This document shows positions 1 to 6,287 of a DNA stretch of 7,011 nt, piece by piece. Position 1 is the stretch's first letter. The number at the start of each line of letters is the position of its first letter. A program made the translations under genes and the position numbers. The notes below the pieces were generated by a model that worked only from the letters and a program-made list of their open reading frames with translations, was not told where the DNA came from and made no database searches. Source of the DNA: SAR86 cluster bacterium (GTDB taxonomy: Bacteria; Pseudomonadota; Gammaproteobacteria; Pseudomonadales; Azotimanducaceae); the NCBI GenBank assembly GCA_013204195.1, contig JABMOJ010000248.1, positions 1 to 7,011 on the forward strand, written 5' to 3'.

Positions 1-1
1 G

Positions 2-73
2 CTTATTGAGCTAGAGTCGAACCTGAAACGGCAGCGTCGCCATTGGCACCTACTGACTCAACAATTTGCCTGA
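2..73 (+). CDS. Possible C-terminal tail of an upstream gene (partial)
   Basis: One frame is open from the left edge to a TGA at 71-73 and would encode 23 residues, beginning LIELESNLKRQ and ending LLTQQFA. The tail is charged and could be an amphipathic helix. The other two plus frames hit stops within the first 15 bases. So short an open stretch can occur by chance, and I do not recognise a family. It is listed because it is the only reading of the first 73 bases that would fit a gene ending here. Confidence 0.25.
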   Translation, partial: LIELESNLKRQRRHWHLLTQQFA

Positions 74-87
74 GTGGGACCGAGCGT

Positions 88-136
88 TCGCCGCTGGCGA
101 TAATGGCTGAATTGGATACCAACGTGCGACCCGCAC
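88..136 (+). promoter_or_regulatory. Cluster of three short inverted repeats upstream of the thiolase, with a weak promoter candidate
   Basis: Three perfect dyads, each with a 3-base centre, follow one another: TCGCC-GCT-GGCGA (88-100), TTGG-ATA-CCAA (112-122) and GTGCG-ACC-CGCAC (124-136). A poor sigma70-like pair overlaps them, TTGGAT at 112-117 and CACAAT at 134-139 with a 16-base spacer. That would place the start of transcription near 146 and give a leader of about 30 bases. The dyads could be operator half-sites for a repressor of the thiolase, or the first could be a weak hairpin ending an upstream transcript. The repeats are seen directly; any regulatory role is inferred. Confidence 0.3.
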
Positions 137-176
137 AATGATTTTCTAGATGATTTATTAAAAAAAGAGACTACCT

Positions 177-1352
177 ATGAATGACGTTTATATCGCCGCC
201 GGCGCACGCACACCTATGGGCGCCTTTCAAGGCAGCTTATCGAGCCTCACCTCTGTCGACCTTGGCGCGACTGCCATCACTGCAGCAATCAGTCGCGCGG
301 GGCTCACGGGCGCCGATATCGACGAGGTTATCATGGGCTGCGTTCTCGCCTCCGGACTACGCCAGGGCCCAGCACGTCAGGCCGCCATTGAAGCCGGCAT
401 TCCGGTCACGACAGGCGCGACCACTATCAATAAATTATGTGGTTCAGGCATGAAGGCCACCATGTTGGCCCATGACTTGATCAAGGCAGGCACTAACCAC
501 ATCATGGTGGCGGGCGGCATGGAGAGCATGACGAATGCTCCTTATCTACTACCGAAAGCCCGCGGCGGTTTTCGCATGGGCCACGGTGAGATTCAGGACT
601 GCATGTTTACTGACGGCCTGGAGGATGCTCGAACAGGACGCTTGATGGGCGCATTTGCCCAGGAGATGGCCGATCGATATCAGATGACCCGGCAAGACAT
701 GGATAATTTTGCGATTCAGTCGCTGACGCGGGCCAAGCAAGCCATTGCCGATGGCAGCCTGACGGCTGAAACCATCGCCGTGACGGTAAAGAACCGCAGC
801 GGCGAGACAACGGTGACCGATGACGAGCAACCCGGCAAAGCCAACATCGACAAGATACCGACGCTGCGACCGGCCTTCAGTGCGGACGGCACTGTCACCG
901 CGGCTAATTCAAGCTCGATTTCCGACGGCGCCTCGGCGCTGGTCTTGGCCAGCGATGAGGCCATCAAGACCCACAAACTGCAACCCATGGCGAAAATTGT
1001 AGGCCATAGCACCAATTCCCGCGACCCGTCAGAATTCACCATTGCGCCCGTCGGAGCCATCGAAAAATTGCTGGCGAAAATCGGCTGGGATAAAGACGAC
1101 GTCGACTTATTTGAAATTAATGAGGCCTTCGCCATGGTCACCATGGCCGCCATCCAGGACTTGGGATTGGATCCCGCCAAGGTCAACATTCACGGCGGCG
1201 CCTGTGCCCAGGGGCACCCAATTGGCTCTACGGGCTCCCGGCTAATCGTGACCTTGATGCACGCCTTAAAACAGCGCGGCTTAAAGCGCGGCATTGCATC
1301 TTTGTGCATCGGCGGCGGTGAAGCGACAGCGGTGGCTATCGAGATCGTTTAA
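177..1352 (+). CDS. Thiolase, acetyl-CoA C-acetyltransferase type (biosynthetic thiolase family)
   Basis: This cytosolic thiolase should catalyse reversible Claisen condensation of two acyl-CoA molecules, typically 2 acetyl-CoA to acetoacetyl-CoA and CoA, or the reverse thiolysis in fatty acid or amino acid breakdown. At 391 residues it has the length of the AtoB/PhaA family. The catalytic residues are all visible: nucleophile Cys88 in INKLCGSGMKA, Asn315 in NEAFA, His347 in AQGHPIGSTGSR, and Cys377 in CIGGGEA. These sit one position before the classical Zoogloea numbering (89, 316, 348, 378). The usual ALGHP is AQGHP here. The ATG at 177 follows a weak purine-rich ribosome site (AAGAGA, 165-170), and the protein starts directly with the conserved DVYIAAGARTP strand. 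The ketosynthase gene follows 104 bases downstream in the same direction. The fold and chemistry are certain; the preferred acyl chain length is not. Confidence 0.95.
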   Translation: MNDVYIAAGARTPMGAFQGSLSSLTSVDLGATAITAAISRAGLTGADIDEVIMGCVLASGLRQGPARQAAIEAGIPVTTGATTINKLCGSGMKATMLAHDLIKAGTNHIMVAGGMESMTNAPYLLPKARGGFRMGHGEIQDCMFTDGLEDARTGRLMGAFAQEMADRYQMTRQDMDNFAIQSLTRAKQAIADGSLTAETIAVTVKNRSGETTVTDDEQPGKANIDKIPTLRPAFSADGTVTAANSSSISDGASALVLASDEAIKTHKLQPMAKIVGHSTNSRDPSEFTIAPVGAIEKLLAKIGWDKDDVDLFEINEAFAMVTMAAIQDLGLDPAKVNIHGGACAQGHPIGSTGSRLIVTLMHALKQRGLKRGIASLCIGGGEATAVAIEIV

Positions 1353-1357
1353 TCCTC

Positions 1358-1394
1358 TGGGTCCGCGTTTATCAGGTAGATTTATACGGGCCCA
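1358..1394 (+). terminator. Hairpin just after the thiolase stop (weak terminator or intercistronic structure)
   Basis: TGGGTCCG (1358-1365) pairs with CGGGCCCA (1387-1394) over 8 bp, including one U-G wobble in RNA, around a 21-base loop. It begins 5 bases after the thiolase stop codon. No run of T follows (the next bases are AGATCGTA), so it is not a standard intrinsic terminator. It could reduce read-through or protect the 3' end of the thiolase message. Confidence 0.35.
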
Positions 1395-1398
1395 AGAT

Positions 1399-1428
1399 CG
1401 TACAATGATCAAACTGATCAATTATTAT
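1399..1428 (+). promoter_or_regulatory. Candidate promoter with a doubled TGATCA site upstream of the ketosynthase
   Basis: TATTAT at 1423-1428 matches a sigma70 -10 box at five of six bases. A poor -35 candidate, CGTACA, lies 18 bases upstream at 1399-1404. Between them sit two copies of the palindrome TGATCA (1406-1411 and 1415-1420) separated by AAC. Because each copy is self-complementary, the pair is both a direct and an inverted repeat. A repressor bound there would cover the promoter spacer. I could not match this to a FadR or PsrA consensus from memory. Confidence 0.3.
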
Positions 1429-1443
1429 TCTTACTCTCTATTC

Positions 1444-1459
1444 AGGAGTTAAATTCTTG
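1444..1459 (+). promoter_or_regulatory. Ribosome binding site and TTG start of the ketosynthase
   Basis: AGGAG at 1444-1448 lies 8 bases before a TTG at 1457-1459. The first ATG in frame is codon 37. Starting there would remove the SRLPVIVGFGG segment, which looks like the conserved opening of this family. The strong Shine-Dalgarno sequence and good spacing therefore support the TTG start. Confidence 0.75.
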
Positions 1460-3310
1460 TCTCGCCTTCCTGTAATCGTTGGCTTCGGTGGTATCAACCC
1501 GGCTGGCAGAAGTTCTGGACATCACGGCTATCGGCGCCTGGTGATTAATAACCTCGGGACGGAAATGGCAGATGAGACCTGGCAGTCACTCGCCAGGTTG
1601 ATGCAATTAAGTGGACCGCTGACGCAGGAACAGAAAGGCTTCATCCGTCAACATACCCTGGTCCGCAAACTGGAAAACAACCTGTTTGACCCCAGCAACA
1701 TCCTCGCCCATAAAAATGCCAGACTAAACCCCGGCGCCGGCGAGCCAATGACATTCACGCTCAAGCGCAATCAACTACCCGACAGCCTTCCACCAGGCTG
1801 GCACGTTACGCCCATCGACAACCTTAATGTATTGGTCACCGCCGATCAGCATCTCGATGTGCTATTTCCAGATTCGCGGGCATCTCGCGTTAATTCTGCA
1901 GGTCAATTACCCACGGGGTTCAACCCTGAAACCCTTTACCAGTCTCGCAATCACCCGCGCGGCTTGCAATTAACGGTTTATGCCGCATCCGATGCGATCA
2001 ACTCCCTGGGCTTCGACTGGGACCTGGTGCGCCAGAAAGTACCCGCAGATCAAATTTCGGTGTATGCCAGCAGCGCCATGGGCCAGTTGGATTACAACGG
2101 CGCTGGCGGCATGCTCCAAGCTTCATTACTAGGCAAGCGCGTCAGCTCAAAAAATTGCGCACTGGGCCTGGCGGAAATGACCGCAGACTTCGTCAATGCC
2201 TACATCCTCGGTAGCGTCGGCACTACCGGCGCGAATATTGGTGCCTGTGCGACATTCCTGTACAACCTACGCCAAGGCATCCAAGATATTCGCTCGGGCA
2301 AGTCTCGAGCAGTCATCGTCGGTGCGAGCGAAGCACCGCTGACGCCCGAGGTCATTGAAGGTTATCGCATCATGGGTGCCCTCGCCGAAGACGAGGCCTT
2401 AAGCAAGCTCGACGGGGGGGCAGCCACTAATCATCAGCGCGCTTGTCGACCCTTTGGTGATAATTGTGGCTTCACGCTCGCCGAGGCGTCACAGTTTATT
2501 GTGCTATTCGATGACGAGCTCGCGGTCGAAATGGGCGCTAATATTTACGGCTCAGTGGCAGATGTATTTATTAACGCCGACGGCTTCAAAAAATCAATTC
2601 CTGGCCCCGGTATTGGCAACTACCTGACCGTCGGTAAATCACTGGGGGTGGTTCGCGCCATCTTGGGCGAGCAGGCGATGCGGCGGCGAACCTATATCCA
2701 GGCTCACGGCACCGGCACACCACAGAATCGGGTCAGCGAATCGCATATCTTTAATGAGTTAGCGAAGACATTCCGCCTGGACAAATGGCCAGTGGCGGCC
2801 ATCAAAGCCTATCTCGGACATTCTTTGGCCACCGCCGCCGGTAACCAGATTGCCGCTTCGCTCGGTGCCTGGGCCCATGGCATTATTCCGGGCGTCACGA
2901 CCATTGATCGAGTGGCTGACGACGTTCATCACAGCCATCTCGATATTCTGCTGGAACATAAGACCTTTGATCCCCTGCAGATGGACGCGACCTTAATCAA
3001 CGCCAAAGGCTTTGGCGGCAATAACGCCACGGCGGCGATTCTCTCACCCCATGTGACTGCCAACATGCTGGCGAAAAAACATGGCGCCAGTGCGATGAAA
3101 CAACACATGAACCGCAACGAAAGTGTGCAGGAGCAAGCCGCTGCCTACGATACCGCCACGACTGATGGCCATAATGCCCTGATCTACAAGTTTGGCCTGG
3201 GCGTGATCGAAGGGGAACAATTAGAGATTACCGATCAGGCCATTGCGATTCCCGGACACGCCCAACACATCAGCCTCGTCGTTCCCAATCCTTACGACGA
3301 TATGATTTAG
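1457..3310 (+). CDS. fabY: Long beta-ketoacyl-ACP synthase, FabY class
   Basis: This cytosolic condensing enzyme probably uses malonyl-ACP in decarboxylative Claisen condensation. In Pseudomonas aeruginosa the FabY class (PA5174) starts fatty acid synthesis from acetyl-CoA in place of FabH, and the opening SRLPVIVGFGG fits that family as I remember it. The KAS triad is Cys-His-His: Cys264 in GACATF, His417 in QAHGTGTP and His455 in AYLGHS, with Lys450 just before the second His. GFGGNNA at 518-524 is the usual C-terminal KAS motif. At 617 residues it is about 200 longer than FabB or FabF, with an extended N-terminal region and about 85 residues after the KAS fold. It contains no recognisable ACP, acyltransferase or ketoreductase part, so it is not a modular polyketide synthase. 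It follows the thiolase on the same strand and ends in a hairpin facing prfC. The ketosynthase assignment is firm; the FabY subclass rests on length, start sequence and memory. Confidence 0.85.
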   Translation: MSRLPVIVGFGGINPAGRSSGHHGYRRLVINNLGTEMADETWQSLARLMQLSGPLTQEQKGFIRQHTLVRKLENNLFDPSNILAHKNARLNPGAGEPMTFTLKRNQLPDSLPPGWHVTPIDNLNVLVTADQHLDVLFPDSRASRVNSAGQLPTGFNPETLYQSRNHPRGLQLTVYAASDAINSLGFDWDLVRQKVPADQISVYASSAMGQLDYNGAGGMLQASLLGKRVSSKNCALGLAEMTADFVNAYILGSVGTTGANIGACATFLYNLRQGIQDIRSGKSRAVIVGASEAPLTPEVIEGYRIMGALAEDEALSKLDGGAATNHQRACRPFGDNCGFTLAEASQFIVLFDDELAVEMGANIYGSVADVFINADGFKKSIPGPGIGNYLTVGKSLGVVRAILGEQAMRRRTYIQAHGTGTPQNRVSESHIFNELAKTFRLDKWPVAAIKAYLGHSLATAAGNQIAASLGAWAHGIIPGVTTIDRVADDVHHSHLDILLEHKTFDPLQMDATLINAKGFGGNNATAAILSPHVTANMLAKKHGASAMKQHMNRNESVQEQAAAYDTATTDGHNALIYKFGLGVIEGEQLEITDQAIAIPGHAQHISLVVPNPYDDMI

Positions 3311-3319
3311 CATGATTCC

Positions 3320-3352
3320 CAGCAGCGCTGTCCAAACTGGCCAGCGCTGCTG
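3320..3352. terminator. Bidirectional hairpin between the convergent ketosynthase and prfC genes
   Basis: CAGCAGCGCTG (3320-3330) and CAGCGCTGCTG (3342-3352) form a perfect 11-bp GC-rich stem with an 11-base loop. The loop could close further through CCA/TGG. It fills most of the 61-base gap between two convergent stop codons, the expected place for a terminator serving both strands. Neither side has a clear U-tract, so termination may be partial or need Rho. Confidence 0.6.
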
Positions 3353-3371
3353 TAAACCTGTCAGGTCGGCT

Positions 3372-4952
3372 CTAAAAGATTTCCCGCGTCGCTCGAAAGC
3401 GAATATCGGGCCATCGCTCTTCGGTTAAGTGCAAATTCACCCGCGTAGGCGCCAGGTAAGTCAAGTGACCACTGCCGTCAATAGCGAGATGAATTTCTGT
3501 CTTGCGTTTGAATTCCGCGAGCATTTTCGGATCATCACATTCAACCCAACGCGCTGTGTTGACGGAAACTGGCATGTAATTGCAATCAACCTTATATTCG
3601 TCCTTGAGTCGAAATGCGACCACGTCGAACTGAAGAATACCGATGGCACCCAAAATTAGGTCATTGTTCGTCAGCGGCATGAACACCTGAGTGGCACCTT
3701 CCTCTGACAACTGGGTCAAACCCTGTCGCAGTTGTTTACTTTTTAACGGATCGCGCAGCTGAACCCGACGAAATAGTTCTGGGGCAAAATGCGGCACACC
3801 AAGAAATTTGCACTTCTCGCCCTCGGTGAAGGTATCGCCGATCTGTATGGTGCCATGATTATGCAGCCCGATAATATCCCCTGACCAGGCTTCCTCTGCT
3901 TGAGATCGCTCACCCGCGAGGAACGTCACGGCATCGCTGACCCGCACATCCTTGCTCATGCGCACATGATGCATCTTCATGCCCTGCTGATAGCGGCCGG
4001 AACAAACCCGTAAAAATGCAATCCGGTCACGATGTTTAGGATCCATATTTGCCTGAATCTTGAAAACGAAACCCGAAAACTGCCCTTCATGGGCCTCAAT
4101 AACTCGATCGCTCGCTTCGCGCGGCAGGGGCGATGGTGCATACTCAACAAACCCATCGAGCATTTCCATAACACCAAAATTACGTAGTGCCGTACCGAAA
4201 TAGACCGGCGTCAATGCACCCGCCAAATATTCATCAAGATCGAACGGGTGACTCGCACCCTTGACCAGCTCAATTTCATCCAGTAACTCTGCATGCAAGT
4301 TACCCAGCGCCTGGATCGCGGCGTCACTGTAGATGCCTTTTATCGTCTCGGTCTCGGCAAAGCCTTCGCCTTTACCCGACTTAAAAAGGTGCACTTCATC
4401 ATTGTACAGATGGTAAACACCCTTGAAATTCTGGCCCATACCGATCGGCCAGGTCATCGGCGCGCATTTGATCTTAAGGATGTCTTCAACTTCATCGAGA
4501 ACCTCAATGGGGTCTCTGACTTCTCGGTCAAGCTTGTTGATAAACGTCAAAATCGGTGTATCTCGCAGCCGACAGACCTCCATCAATTTGATGGTACGAT
4601 CCTCGACCCCCTTGGCGCCATCAATAACCATCAACACTGAGTCAACGGCCGTCAGGGTTCGATAGGTATCTTCAGAGAAGTCTTCATGACCAGGGGTATC
4701 CAGTAAATTGACGATGCATCCCTTGTAAGGGAACTGCATCACCGAGGTCGTGATCGAAATACCTCGCTGCTTTTCCAGTTCCATCCAGTCCGACGTCGCA
4801 TAGCGATCCGATTTCTTCGATTTTACCGTGCCCGCGAGCTGAATTGCCTTGCCATAAAGGAGCAACTTTTCAGTAATCGTGGTCTTACCCGCGTCAGGAT
4901 GCGAGATAATCGCAAACGTTCGCCGTTTTTTGATGTCTTCTATAATTGGCAT
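3372..4952 (-). CDS. prfC: Peptide chain release factor 3 (RF3), translational GTPase
   Basis: RF3 is a cytosolic GTPase that removes RF1 or RF2 from the ribosome after peptide release. The 526-residue product matches E. coli RF3 (529) along its whole length as I recall that sequence. GTP-binding motifs are intact: P-loop HPDAGKTT (18-25), switch I around RGISITTS (63-70), DTPGHEDF (85-92) and NKLD (139-142). Family signatures further on include [39 protein letters not shown] and ARWVEC, covering domains II and III. The ATG at 4952 gives the expected N-terminus ([18 protein letters not shown]) and has only a weak GAG ribosome site. rimI lies 61 bases upstream, and a promoter with a perfect -10 box sits in that gap. 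The E. coli order is holD-rimI-yjjG-prfC; yjjG is absent here. Nothing suggests inactivation. Confidence 0.98.
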   Translation of the reverse strand: MPIIEDIKKRRTFAIISHPDAGKTTITEKLLLYGKAIQLAGTVKSKKSDRYATSDWMELEKQRGISITTSVMQFPYKGCIVNLLDTPGHEDFSEDTYRTLTAVDSVLMVIDGAKGVEDRTIKLMEVCRLRDTPILTFINKLDREVRDPIEVLDEVEDILKIKCAPMTWPIGMGQNFKGVYHLYNDEVHLFKSGKGEGFAETETIKGIYSDAAIQALGNLHAELLDEIELVKGASHPFDLDEYLAGALTPVYFGTALRNFGVMEMLDGFVEYAPSPLPREASDRVIEAHEGQFSGFVFKIQANMDPKHRDRIAFLRVCSGRYQQGMKMHHVRMSKDVRVSDAVTFLAGERSQAEEAWSGDIIGLHNHGTIQIGDTFTEGEKCKFLGVPHFAPELFRRVQLRDPLKSKQLRQGLTQLSEEGATQVFMPLTNNDLILGAIGILQFDVVAFRLKDEYKVDCNYMPVSVNTARWVECDDPKMLAEFKRKTEIHLAIDGSGHLTYLAPTRVNLHLTEERWPDIRFRATREIF

Positions 4953-4980
4953 GAGATCTCAGATATGCAAAGCGCGGGGC

Positions 4981-5009
4981 ATTATACCGATGCTGGCGAT
5001 CGATGAGAA
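4981..5009 (-). promoter_or_regulatory. Sigma70-type promoter of prfC
   Basis: On the minus strand a perfect TATAAT (4986 down to 4981) lies 17 bases after TTCTCA (5009 down to 5004), which matches the -35 consensus at four of six bases. Transcription would start near 4974, giving a leader of about 22 bases before the prfC ATG. The bases just after the -10 box (GCCCCGCG) form a GC-rich discriminator, a feature known from promoters repressed in the stringent response. The elements are visible; activity and control are inferred. Confidence 0.7.
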
Positions 5010-5013
5010 ACAA

Positions 5014-5481
5014 TCACTCGAGTATCAGTTCCTTCACCAGAACCAGGGCGTCTTCAGCACCCATATGGCCGGGGTAATAATTTTTGCGAATCCCTATTTC
5101 AGTAAAACCTTGGCGCTCATAGAGTTTATAGGCAGTCAGATTAGACGCTCGAACCTCCAAAAACACACAACTGCAGTGGTTCACACCGGCGCGTTCGACG
5201 ATATGTACCAGCAAGCGCTCGCCGAAGCCCTGCCCCTGGAATTCAGGATTAACACAGATATTGAGCAGGTGAGATTCACCCGCGCCCATGGACAGGATAG
5301 CGTGACCGACGACGCGATCTGCCACCTTCAGCATCCAACACTCGTTACCTGAGGCCAGGCAGTCACGAAATATTCCCTCGGTCCAGGGATGCGAATAAGC
5401 GCGACGCTCGTTTTTGATAACCACGTCGATGTCGGCGGCTTGCATAGGCAAAAACTTCAGCGCCAATTCCCCGCTATACAT
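5014..5481 (-). CDS. rimI: Ribosomal protein S18 alanine N-acetyltransferase (GNAT family)
   Basis: RimI transfers acetyl from acetyl-CoA to the N-terminal alanine of ribosomal protein S18. With the ATG at 5481 the product is 155 residues, close to the 148 of E. coli RimI. The GNAT acetyl-CoA loop is QGQGFG (82-87), after NICVNPEF. Glu109 in LEVRASN and Tyr121 in LYERQGF match the catalytic Glu103 and Tyr115 of enterobacterial RimI. The ending IRKNYYPG...EDALVLV is typical. The open frame extends upstream to 5610, but that stretch lies inside the previous gene and has no GNAT features. The chosen ATG overlaps the upstream stop by 8 bases in ATGTATAG, implying translational coupling, with GGGGCGAGGG just before it. 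An ATG at 5493 is the alternative start. Neighbours fit the holD-rimI-prfC order. Confidence 0.93.
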   Translation of the reverse strand: MYSGELALKFLPMQAADIDVVIKNERRAYSHPWTEGIFRDCLASGNECWMLKVADRVVGHAILSMGAGESHLLNICVNPEFQGQGFGERLLVHIVERAGVNHCSCVFLEVRASNLTAYKLYERQGFTEIGIRKNYYPGHMGAEDALVLVKELILE

Positions 5482-6232
5482 CCCTCGCCCCATGCGTCTT
5501 GATCTCGAGCAGGGTTCGCCATAAGTCGATCTTTGTGTTGGGCTCGGCAAAGTAATGGTTAACGTCCGCCAGAGGCCAGAAAAATTTGCCCGCCACGGCA
5601 CAGGAAACACCTATCGGCGCCTGCGGAGGGATATCGAAATACGCATAGGCAGATTGACCGAACACCAGCACATGGCGCCCACGCTGATTGATGCCGGAGC
5701 CAACCACCTGTTTCGCCTCAACTGCTGACTGAGCGATGTGCGCGGCCCTGACCATAGGCCAGCGCAACTCACTGCGTTCCGGCACGGTCAGTTGCGCAAA
5801 CCGGGCAGCCGCTATTTGGTCCGCAAAGCGGCTAACCTCGACGGGCAAAGACCGGGTCGCGTAGGGTAAATAGAAAACACAACTGAAGTCATCTTCTGCC
5901 ACGGTGTAATCCATAAAACACAGCAAAAACTCGGGCTCAACCATACCAACAGGCTGGGTCGTAGTTTGCTTAGGCTGGCTCGCCGGGGACGCAGACCGAC
6001 CTGGGGTCGGGTCTTTGATGGTCGATTTTGCCTGATAGCTGGACGATGCTGGCGGCCGACTGGCTGGTGGCTCAGCCCTTTGAACCAACGCCACAGCAGG
6101 CGCCACCTCGGCTGCAATTTCATCGCGAGCACCGAGACGCTCAATGCCGACAGGGCTGTCGGAAACGTTCTCCCGCAAAACCCAGACATCGATGCCCATT
6201 TCCCGCATATATGCATCGCGCGTGTTGCTCAT
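5474..6232 (-). CDS. holD: Diverged HolD-like protein (putative DNA polymerase III psi subunit)
   Basis: No strong database-style match is obvious, but the N-terminus aligns without gaps to E. coli psi (HolD) as I recall it: Arg5-Asp6, Gly13-Ile14, Trp17 and Leu19-Arg20 occupy the same positions. In E. coli this segment, including Trp17, contacts the clamp-loader collar. Residues about 45-97 are a low-complexity linker rich in Pro, Ser, Ala, Thr and Gln. Residues about 98-245 form a globular part with strands such as HVLVFG (187-192) and an ending DLWRTLLEI (236-244) resembling the ALWQQI end of psi. The protein has 252 residues against 137 in E. coli. It lies directly upstream of rimI, as holD does in E. 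coli. The ATG at 6232 has a poor ribosome site, but it places Trp17 exactly. No signal peptide or membrane segment is seen. The role is inferred from the N-terminal motif plus context. Confidence 0.7.
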   Translation of the reverse strand: MSNTRDAYMREMGIDVWVLRENVSDSPVGIERLGARDEIAAEVAPAVALVQRAEPPASRPPASSSYQAKSTIKDPTPGRSASPASQPKQTTTQPVGMVEPEFLLCFMDYTVAEDDFSCVFYLPYATRSLPVEVSRFADQIAAARFAQLTVPERSELRWPMVRAAHIAQSAVEAKQVVGSGINQRGRHVLVFGQSAYAYFDIPPQAPIGVSCAVAGKFFWPLADVNHYFAEPNTKIDLWRTLLEIKTHGARDV

Positions 6233-6261
6233 CCAGACTTAGCCTGATCACTCAGTGAATT

Positions 6262-6283
6262 AATGCGCCTAGTCTAGCGCATT
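6262..6283 (-). terminator. Hairpin between tesB and the holD-like gene
   Basis: AATGCGC (6262-6268) and GCGCATT (6277-6283) form a perfect 7-bp inverted repeat around an 8-base loop. On the minus strand it begins 4 bases after the tesB stop codon. The following bases (AATTCACT) are not a T-run, so it looks like a weak terminator or an RNA-processing hairpin that could lower read-through from tesB into the holD-like gene. The gap is only 55 bases, and I see no convincing separate promoter in it. Confidence 0.35.
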
Positions 6284-6287
6284 CGTT

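Noticed and set aside
15..23. AGTCGAACC, resembling the complement of a tRNA T-loop
   Set aside because: On the minus strand the flanking bases do not form the 5-bp T-stem, and no anticodon or acceptor stem is present.
716..1189. 157-residue minus-strand open frame inside the thiolase
   Set aside because: It is a mirror frame of a highly conserved coding region and has no independent support.
2414..2420. Run of seven G in the ketosynthase, a possible slippage or frameshift site
   Set aside because: The frame continues intact through all three catalytic residues, and the run simply encodes Gly-Gly.
3356..3366. ACCTG-T-CAGGT palindrome between the convergent genes
   Set aside because: It has a 1-base centre, so it cannot fold as a hairpin. 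It lies just beyond the stronger terminator stem and has no nearby promoter.
4293..4640. 115-residue plus-strand open frame inside prfC
   Set aside because: It is antisense to the conserved GTPase, has no recognisable motif or good ribosome site, and is explained by the codon pattern of prfC.
4879..5352. 157-residue plus-strand open frame across prfC and rimI
   Set aside because: It runs antisense through two well-supported genes and the promoter between them, and its translation has no family features.
5812..6258. Overlapping open frames on both strands across the linker part of the holD-like gene
   Set aside because: Arg/Pro-rich translations are typical of shadow frames in GC-rich low-complexity DNA. 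The minus frame with the psi motif is the supported one.
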